Origin: Planctomycetota bacterium
Lineage (GTDB): Bacteria; Planctomycetota; Planctomycetia; Pirellulales; UBA1268
Length of the DNA: 8,222 bases
Direction of reading: 5' to 3'
Assembly (NCBI GenBank): GCA_003670825.1
Contig: QWQL01000100.1
Span: 1-8,222, forward strand
This document shows positions 1 through 4,877 of the stretch, one piece after another. Every line of letters starts with the position of its first letter. Within the stretch, counting starts at the first letter, position 1. The notes under the pieces are model-generated. The model did not search any database and was not told the DNA's origin. It saw only the letters and a program-made list of their open reading frames with translations. The position numbers and the translations under genes are program-made.

Positions 1-268
1 CCCGCGACTCCAGGCCGTCCATTTCGTCGATCACCTTGGCGGGATCGAGAACCACACCACCGGTGACCACGCAGGCCACCCCGTCGCGAAGAATGCCGCT
101 AGGAATGATCGAGAGTTTCCAGGTCTGGCCGTCGGAGACGACGGTGTGCCCGGCGTTCGCCCCGCCCGCGTAGCGGACGACGATCTCGTGCTCTTCCGTC
201 AGGATGTCGACGAGTTTGCCCTTGGCTTCGTCTCCCCATTGCAGGCCGATGACGCAGGTGCCGGGCAC
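1..268 (-). CDS. purA: Adenylosuccinate synthetase, N-terminal part (cut by window edge)
   Basis: PurA joins IMP and aspartate using GTP to give adenylosuccinate, the first committed step from IMP to AMP, in the cytoplasm. Only the first 89 residues are in the window; the gene runs off the left edge. The protein begins (V/M)PGTCVIGLQWGDEAKGK, the family's GTP-binding N-terminus, and continues with VVRYAGGANAGHT. With the GTG start at 268-266, the catalytic Asp and His fall at residues 13 and 41, the positions known from the E. coli enzyme, which supports this start. There is no in-frame ATG nearby, and a GAGGA lies 10 bases upstream of the GTG. The loop reads GDEAKGK instead of the usual GDEGKGK. 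The gene is divergent from the pseudouridine synthase gene at 396, and a good promoter lies between them. Confidence 0.93.
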   Translation of the reverse strand, partial: MPGTCVIGLQWGDEAKGKLVDILTEEHEIVVRYAGGANAGHTVVSDGQTWKLSIIPSGILRDGVACVVTGGVVLDPAKVIDEMDGLESR

Positions 269-329
269 GTTGGAAGGGTCCTCAGGACGCGAAAACGACG
301 GCGGCGCGGAATGCGCAGCCTCACATGAG

Positions 330-357
330 AGTCTAAAACCGCGAAAAAACCGGTCAA
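330..357 (-). promoter_or_regulatory. Candidate sigma-70-type promoter for purA
   Basis: On the minus strand a TTGACC (-35, 352-357) and a TAGACT (-10, 330-335) are separated by 16 bases. They match the bacterial consensus at five and four of six positions. Transcription would start near 323, leaving a leader of about 55 bases before the GTG start at 268. The motif is AT-rich against a very GC-rich background. It is predicted from sequence only. Confidence 0.5.
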
Positions 358-395
358 GCGTGGATTCCGGCGGGCCGGCCGTGCATCATCCGGAG

Positions 396-1427
396 ATGAC
401 AAAACGACAATCTGGCACCGTGCACCACCTCACCGAGTCCGATGTGGGGCAGACGCTGGCCGCATTCCTGCGATCGCGGATGGAGGGCACGGCCTGGTCA
501 CGGATCCAGAAACTGGTGCGGTCACGGCATGTGCTCGTGCATGGCAACGTCTGCACCGACGCGGCCCGGCGGCTGAAGGCGGGCGAGGTCGTCAAGGTGC
601 TCGAGGTGGCGGCCGCGCCGCTCCCCAAGGCAGACGACGTGGCCGTCGTGCACGTCGATGACGACGTCGTGGTGGTCGAGAAGCCGACAGGCGTGAACAC
701 GACGCGGCATCACGAGGAGGCCTCGTGGCCAACGCGGCGGCGGCAGGTGCAGCCCACCCTCGAGGAACTGGTGCCCGACGCGATCGGCCGCCATCTCTTC
801 AGGAGGCTCGGCGGCGTCGCCGGCCGCGGTGAGCCGAAGCGGCGGCGGATCCAGCCGGTGCGGGCCGTGCACCGCATCGATCGCGAGACGAGCGGCCTGG
901 TCGTCTTCACCAGGAACGTGCCGGCGAGCCGCATCCTCGCCGAGCAGTTCCGGCTGCACACCACGCACCGCCGTTACCTCGCGATCGTCGTGGGCCGGGT
1001 GACGGCCCGCACGATCCGGTCGCAACTCATTCGCGACCGGGGTGACGGTCGCCGCGGCTCGGCCGAGGGCGAGGAGGGCAAGGAAGCGGTCACGCACGTG
1101 GCGCCGCTGGAGCAGTTTGGCGACGACTACACGCTCGTGGAGTGCCGCCTCGAAACGGGCCGCACCCACCAGATTCGGATCCACATGGCCGAGAGCGGTC
1201 ATGTGGTGTGCGGCGAGCGGGTCTATGCCTCGAGTCGCCGCGACGGCAAGCAGGACGAATCCCGGGCTCCGCGGGTGATGCTGCACGCGGCAGAACTCGG
1301 CTTCGTGCATCCGGTGAGCGGGGAGACACTCCGCTTCTCGAGCCCGCTACCTGCGGACATGCTGCGGGTGCTGGCCTGGCTGCGGAAGGACTATGCAGAC
1401 TCGTCTGGTGGCAGCCCGATGCGGTGA
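396..1427 (+). CDS. RluA-family RNA pseudouridine synthase with S4 domain
   Basis: The 343-residue protein should convert uridine to pseudouridine in rRNA or tRNA in the cytoplasm. Residues about 12-75 form an S4 RNA-binding domain, including the stretch around WSRIQKLVRSRHVLVHGN. The catalytic motif HRIDRETSGL has the nucleophilic Asp at residue 162. A second conserved block, GRTHQIRIHM, starts at residue 255. A basic, low-complexity insertion around residues 105-150 separates the S4 domain from the catalytic signature and looks lineage-specific. The ATG at 396 is chosen because the S4 domain begins just after it and the open frame upstream (to 204) has no family resemblance and overlaps purA. 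A GGAG abuts the ATG and is too close to be a normal Shine-Dalgarno site. It is RluA/RluC/RluD-like; which uridines it modifies cannot be told. It is convergent with the DUF1559 gene. Confidence 0.9.
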   Translation: MTKRQSGTVHHLTESDVGQTLAAFLRSRMEGTAWSRIQKLVRSRHVLVHGNVCTDAARRLKAGEVVKVLEVAAAPLPKADDVAVVHVDDDVVVVEKPTGVNTTRHHEEASWPTRRRQVQPTLEELVPDAIGRHLFRRLGGVAGRGEPKRRRIQPVRAVHRIDRETSGLVVFTRNVPASRILAEQFRLHTTHRRYLAIVVGRVTARTIRSQLIRDRGDGRRGSAEGEEGKEAVTHVAPLEQFGDDYTLVECRLETGRTHQIRIHMAESGHVVCGERVYASSRRDGKQDESRAPRVMLHAAELGFVHPVSGETLRFSSPLPADMLRVLAWLRKDYADSSGGSPMR

Positions 1428-1462
1428 GCCGTGGGGCCTTCGTCAGGAGGCAGAAAGGCTCA
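1425..1462. terminator. Possible bidirectional stem in the convergent gap
   Basis: TGAGCC (1425-1430, including the pseudouridine synthase stop codon) and GGCTCA (1457-1462) are perfect inverted repeats. An inner GCCT/AGGC pair (1436-1439 and 1448-1451) could extend the structure. It sits in the 66-base gap between two convergent genes, where a shared terminator is expected. There is no T-run on either side, so intrinsic termination is uncertain. Confidence 0.25.
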
Positions 1463-1493
1463 CCCATGCGGCGGTCATGAGGCACTGCACCAG

Positions 1494-2507
1494 CTACGGG
1501 AGCGGAGCCGCCTCGCCGCCGGCGATCGTCGCCGTGGCCTCCCACGCGGTGGGATCGACGCTGTCGGCTATGAACCGCACCGCACCGTCGGCCATGCCGA
1601 CGACCGCGCCCCCCGTGTGCCGGCTGCGGGCAGTTCGCCAGCCGTAGCCCGCGTACATCCGCGACTTGTCGGGCGTGGTCATCAGGGCCGAGAGGCAGTC
1701 GAGCGCGGCGCCATTGGGCTGGCGGGCGTGGTTGTAGAGCGTGGTGCGGTATTCGCCGTTGGCCCAGGAGAAGCCGCGGAGGTCGGTGAAGTTGTAGTAA
1801 AAGGGGCGGCCGCAGCCAGCGGCCGTGAGCGGCGCGGCAAACGTGAATCCGTAGCCAGTCGCAGGTTCGATGCCGTCCGGTGACGTGGTGGCCTTGGGAC
1901 CAGCCCCGAGGATGCTCTCGGAAAAGGCGGCCGTCTTCGACAGGCCATCGCGAATGTCGCGGGGCCTTGTTCGCGAGTTGATGCCGAACATGCCGTTGGT
2001 CTCGAACGGCGATCCGCCGTCAACGCCGCTACCGGTGCAACCGGCGTAGTTGGTTGGCCCGAAGAGGTCGGCCACGGCCGTGGCGATGTCGCTCGGGCAG
2101 AGAAACAGAGGTATCGTGAGCTTGACGAGGGGTTTGTTCTGCGGGGCGATGTCGCCCGGTGAGAGGCCGACGTAGAGCGGCACCGAGAGGTCGAGCCTGC
2201 GGAGCAGCTGCTCCTGTTCGTAGTAGGGGGCGAGGTGGGCGAGCACCGACCAGCGAAAGAACTGGTGGGGAAAATCAGGCCGCTCGTCCCACTGTCGCGA
2301 TTCGGCACCGACGGGGAATCGGCCGCGGGCCGATTCGTGGTTGGCCGCCGCGAGGCCGATCTGCCGCAGGTTGTTGCTGCAACTCGACCGGCGGGCCGAT
2401 TCTCGTGCGGCCTGCACCGCGGGCAGCAGCAGCCCAACGAGCGTCGCGAGAATCGCCACGACCGCGAGGAGTTCGATGAGTGAGAAGCCGGACGGTCTGC
2501 GGATCAT
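1494..2507 (-). CDS. DUF1559 pseudopilin-like surface protein
   Basis: This 337-residue protein has a class III prepilin-type N-terminus: a short basic leader, cleavage expected after Gly7, and mature FSLIELLAVVAILATLVG with Glu at mature position 5. A long hydrophobic helix and the SCSNNLRQIGLAAANHE stretch follow, diagnostic for the planctomycete DUF1559 family. Near the C-terminus is the H-X9-DG motif (His297, Asp307-Gly308). The family is expanded to many copies in planctomycete genomes. Members are thought to be processed by prepilin peptidase and exposed on the envelope, but their role is unknown. The ATG overlaps the TGA of the upstream PEP-CTERM gene in an ATGA and has no visible Shine-Dalgarno, so its translation is probably coupled. 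The gene ends at TAG, 66 bases from the convergent neighbour. Confidence 0.93.
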   Translation of the reverse strand: MIRRPSGFSLIELLAVVAILATLVGLLLPAVQAARESARRSSCSNNLRQIGLAAANHESARGRFPVGAESRQWDERPDFPHQFFRWSVLAHLAPYYEQEQLLRRLDLSVPLYVGLSPGDIAPQNKPLVKLTIPLFLCPSDIATAVADLFGPTNYAGCTGSGVDGGSPFETNGMFGINSRTRPRDIRDGLSKTAAFSESILGAGPKATTSPDGIEPATGYGFTFAAPLTAAGCGRPFYYNFTDLRGFSWANGEYRTTLYNHARQPNGAALDCLSALMTTPDKSRMYAGYGWRTARSRHTGGAVVGMADGAVRFIADSVDPTAWEATATIAGGEAAPLP

Positions 2508-3499
2508 GCGGTGCGATCGCGGCGGCCGCGGCGGGCGAGCCAGCCGAGCACCGCGAGGCCTCCGACGGCGAGCGTGACCCCGCCGGGTTCAGGGACGGCC
2601 GCCACCGTGGCGATGCCGCCGATCTGGCCGAGCCCCGAGGCATACGTCTCGAGCAGCGTGCCGTCGGTGCCGAAGCGATAAATCGATCCTAAGCCCGAGG
2701 GGCTCCCCGCGAGCAGCCCGCCATCGGCGAGCAGGGCCAGGGTCCCGACCTCAAAGGCGCCGCCGGCACTGGCGAACGAGGTGGTGATGTCGGTGCTGAG
2801 ATCGGTGCGGAGCACCGTGCCGGTCATGATGCTCGCCGTGTAGAGCGTTGAGCCGGAGATTGCGAGGCCGGTCGGGCCGGCAAGACCGCTGGAGCCACTG
2901 GCGATCACCTCGCCCACGAAAGCACCCGCCGAGTCGAACCGCTTGACCGGGCCGCTCGCGATGGCCGTACCAAAGTTATAGGTCTGGTCGGAGACGTAGA
3001 GCCGCCCGTCGGCCCCGAGGGCCAGGCCCGGACTACTGGCAAGGCTGCCCCCTGTGGTGTAGTCACTCAATGCCACCGCGCCGCCGGTGGCATTCGAGAC
3101 CTTCACGATCGGGCCGGTGTTGCCGAAGAACGGATTGCGGCCCACGAGCAGGTCGTTGCCCTGGAAGGCGAGGCTGCCGGGAAATACCTCGAAGCTGCCG
3201 AAGGCAACCACGGTCGAGAGGGTGAGCGTCGCCGGCTCGAACTTCGAGATCCGCGGGGCGAACGTCGCGCCGTCGCCGTCTTCGCCGATGTACAGATTGC
3301 CGTCAGGGCCGACCGTCAGGGCCCCCGGCTTGATCAGCGAGCCCGATCCGGAGAGCACGGTTCGGGTGCCGGCGGGATCGGTGGAATCATAGGAGATGAT
3401 CTCACCGGTTGTGAAACTGGTGACGTAGACCGTATCGGCCAGCGAGACGGTGGCGGCGAGCGAGACGAGCGCGGTACAGACGACGGTGAATCGGGACAT
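2504..3499 (-). CDS. Secreted PEP-CTERM protein with beta-propeller-like (NHL/SMP-30-type) repeats
   Basis: The 331-residue protein starts with a Sec signal peptide (MSRFTVVCTALVSLAATVSLA, cleavage near residue 21-24). It ends with a PEP-CTERM sorting tail: VPEPGG at residues 302-307, a hydrophobic segment, then an Arg-rich end. Such tails are recognised and cut by exosortases, which deliver the protein to the surface; no exosortase gene lies in the window. Between them are repeated blocks of the type GPDGNLYIGE, GADGRLYVSD and RFGTDGTLLETYASGL, resembling NHL/SMP-30 propeller blades. No catalytic residues can be assigned, so binding is as likely as an enzyme role. The ATG at 3499 is preferred over an upstream one at 3589 because it opens the signal peptide and has GGAG six bases upstream. 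It is the first gene of a pair with the DUF1559 gene. Confidence 0.88.
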   Translation of the reverse strand: MSRFTVVCTALVSLAATVSLADTVYVTSFTTGEIISYDSTDPAGTRTVLSGSGSLIKPGALTVGPDGNLYIGEDGDGATFAPRISKFEPATLTLSTVVAFGSFEVFPGSLAFQGNDLLVGRNPFFGNTGPIVKVSNATGGAVALSDYTTGGSLASSPGLALGADGRLYVSDQTYNFGTAIASGPVKRFDSAGAFVGEVIASGSSGLAGPTGLAISGSTLYTASIMTGTVLRTDLSTDITTSFASAGGAFEVGTLALLADGGLLAGSPSGLGSIYRFGTDGTLLETYASGLGQIGGIATVAAVPEPGGVTLAVGGLAVLGWLARRGRRDRTA

Positions 3500-3615
3500 T
3501 GGAATCTCCAAGGACGGCGAGACGACCACCCGGCAGGGCGATCGGAGGCTGGAAACGCAGAGGGCTGGGAACCAGATGCCAGGACACATCCGCCGTCGAG
3601 TGGCGGGTGGGCATC

Positions 3616-3645
3616 AAAAAATCCATCGTCCGACAAGGCGGACGA
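3616..3645 (-). terminator. Intrinsic terminator downstream of tRNA-Gln
   Basis: Read on the minus strand, TCGTCCG, a six-base loop (CCTTGT) and CGGACGA form a 7-bp stem (3645-3626). Four bases and then a run of six T (3621-3616) follow. The stem-loop plus T-run is the classic form. It lies about 137 bases past the tRNA 3' end and 117 bases before the PEP-CTERM start, so it would separate the rex/tRNA transcript from the PEP-CTERM operon. It could instead act as an attenuator in a long leader of that operon. Confidence 0.65.
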
Positions 3646-3781
3646 CGGTCAGCGGTTCACCAGCGGTTCCTTCAGAGATGGGGACGGGAGAGAGTGGGAC
3701 GGCGGCAGCCGAGCCACTCATTTCCGACGAAAGTGTGCCGCGCCGCCGTGGAGTTCGCAAGCACCCCCGGCGGGGGCGAAG

Positions 3782-3852
3782 TTGCCCGACTAGGATTCGA
3801 ACCTAGACAAAGGGAACCAAAATCCCTTGTGCTACCGTTACACCATCGGGCA
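3782..3852 (-). tRNA. tRNA-Gln (anticodon UUG)
   Basis: The 71-base gene folds as a full cloverleaf. The acceptor stem is TGCCCGA/TCGGGCA with discriminator A. The D arm is GTGT/GCAC, and the anticodon stem AGGGA/TCCCT encloses loop TTTTGGT (anticodon TTG, reading CAA and probably CAG). The variable region has four bases, and the T arm is CTAGG-TTCGAAT-CCTAG. CCA is not encoded and must be added after transcription. A very GC-rich stem (CCCCC/GGGGG, loop of three, 3764-3776) sits just past the 3' end and may mark 3' processing. The gene begins 35 bases after the rex stop and may also be read through from rex. Confidence 0.96.
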
Positions 3853-3861
3853 GAGGCCTCC

Positions 3862-3891
3862 ACTATAACGGCTCCGGGCCGAGGTCTTCAG
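3862..3891 (-). promoter_or_regulatory. Candidate tRNA-Gln promoter overlapping the rex stop codon
   Basis: On the minus strand a good -10 box TATAGT (3862-3867) lies ten bases before the mature tRNA 5' end. A weak -35, CTGAAG (3886-3891), stands 18 bases further up and contains the rex TGA stop. The spacing would start transcription only a few bases before the tRNA. The -35 matches only three of six consensus bases. Confidence 0.4.
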
Positions 3892-4598
3892 GGGTCTGCC
3901 GGCCCCCCCGGATCGCCCGCAGCCCGGGCGAGTTTGCTGGTCACGGCGAACGAGAGCTGCTCCAGTTCGATCGCCAGATCGACGCCCACGGCTTGCACAT
4001 GCGGCGGCAGCACCAGCGTGACCGGGGCGAAGTTGACGATCCCCTCGATCCCCGCCGCCACGAGTAGGTTGGCGGCCTCCTGGGCCCGCTCCGCGGGCAC
4101 GACGAGCATCCCGAGGCGGATGCCCTTGTCCCGTACCGTCTCGGCGAGCTCGTCGAGTGGCTGGATGCGCACGCCTTGAATGGTCTGGCCGACCTTCGCG
4201 GAGTCGGCGTCGAAGGCGGCCGCGATCGCAAAGTTCTGCCGCCCGAAGCCACGGTAGCCCAGGAGCGCCTGGCCGAGATTGCCCGCGCCGACCATCGCCA
4301 CGCTCCATGAATGATTCGTGCCGAGGATGTCGCGCATCGCGCGGATCAGTTCGTCGCAGCGATAGCCGACGCCGGGGTAGCCAAACTGCCCGAAGAAGCC
4401 CAAGTCCTTACGAACCTGTGCGTCGCTGAAGCCGAGCATGGTGCCGAGCTGGCTCGACGAGATGGTCTGCTGGCCGGCCGCGACGAGCCGTTGGAGCTCG
4501 CGGAGATAGAGGCTCAGCCGGCTGACCACGACCTTCGGCACGGAGGCATCGGAGGGAAGATCTGCGGCTTGGGGCGGCTGGGTTCGCTGATCCGTCAT
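3888..4598 (-). CDS. rex: Rex-family redox-sensing transcriptional repressor
   Basis: Rex senses the NADH/NAD+ ratio and represses fermentation, respiration or related genes when NADH is low. The 236-residue protein has an N-terminal winged helix (about 20-95) with the family signature VVSRLSLYLREL, SDAQVRKDLGFFGQFG and GVGY. A Rossmann NAD(H)-binding domain follows with GAGNLG at 104-109 and AAFDADSAKVGQ. Further conserved parts are VVPAERAQEAANLLVAAGIEGIVNFAPV and a C-terminal helix (DLAIELEQLSF). The ATG at 4598 is chosen: the alternative TTG at 4667 lies inside the predicted -35 box, and residues before the ATG do not resemble Rex. The tail after the last helix is Ala/Gly/Pro-rich. Rex is divergent from the YTV gene, with a 279-base shared gap. 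I saw no palindromic TTGTGA-TCACAA operator there, so autoregulation is not supported. Confidence 0.92.
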   Translation of the reverse strand: MTDQRTQPPQAADLPSDASVPKVVVSRLSLYLRELQRLVAAGQQTISSSQLGTMLGFSDAQVRKDLGFFGQFGYPGVGYRCDELIRAMRDILGTNHSWSVAMVGAGNLGQALLGYRGFGRQNFAIAAAFDADSAKVGQTIQGVRIQPLDELAETVRDKGIRLGMLVVPAERAQEAANLLVAAGIEGIVNFAPVTLVLPPHVQAVGVDLAIELEQLSFAVTSKLARAAGDPGGPADP

Positions 4599-4638
4599 GG
4601 AAAAGACTGCCGGTGGAACTGCCGCGGGCCGCGGTGGG

Positions 4639-4667
4639 ACTGTAACGATCGCGCGGGAAAGTGCCAA
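4639..4667 (-). promoter_or_regulatory. Candidate sigma-70-type promoter for rex
   Basis: On the minus strand TTGGCA (-35, 4662-4667) and TACAGT (-10, 4639-4644) are exactly 17 bases apart, matching consensus at five and four of six positions. Transcription would begin near 4632, about 34 bases before the rex ATG, which supports the start at 4598. Confidence 0.5.
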
Positions 4668-4679
4668 GGAAGCAGGGCT

Positions 4680-4717
4680 GTCACCCTTGACCGTGACGGT
4701 TGTGACGTGCCAGTGAC
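4680..4717. promoter_or_regulatory. Cluster of GTGAC elements between rex and the YTV gene
   Basis: GTCAC at 4680-4684 faces GTGAC at 4693-4697 as an inverted pair with an 8-base spacer. Two more GTGAC copies follow at 4702-4706 and 4713-4717. Repeated short elements in a divergent intergenic region, just upstream of the rex promoter, suggest a regulator binding site. No known factor is assigned. The element order is unlike the Rex operator, although a single TTGTGA half-site occurs at 4700-4705. Confidence 0.3.
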
Positions 4718-4877
4718 TCTAGAAAAACCAGGCTGGTTGCGAGGAGTGGTCAACCTACGGGGAGTTTATGGCCGATCTTTAAGGTTGTGTGGAGATGGGC
4801 CGCCCATCCCCCACCCCAGCGTGTCGTTTCCCAGATTTCACCCAGTGCAGGAGGCCTCCTCGTCAGAGGCGGCAGAC

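Noticed and set aside
522..1310. A 262-codon minus-strand frame opposite the pseudouridine synthase gene
   Set aside because: It has no recognisable motifs and is explained by high-GC codon use; the plus strand has intact S4 and RluA motifs.
4700..4705. TTGTGA as a Rex operator half-site
   Set aside because: No TCACAA partner lies at the right spacing; a six-base half-site alone is expected by chance.
4311..4877. Upstream extension of the YTV open frame by 189 codons
   Set aside because: It runs antisense through rex and has no family resemblance. The ATG at 4878 starts a clear signal peptide.
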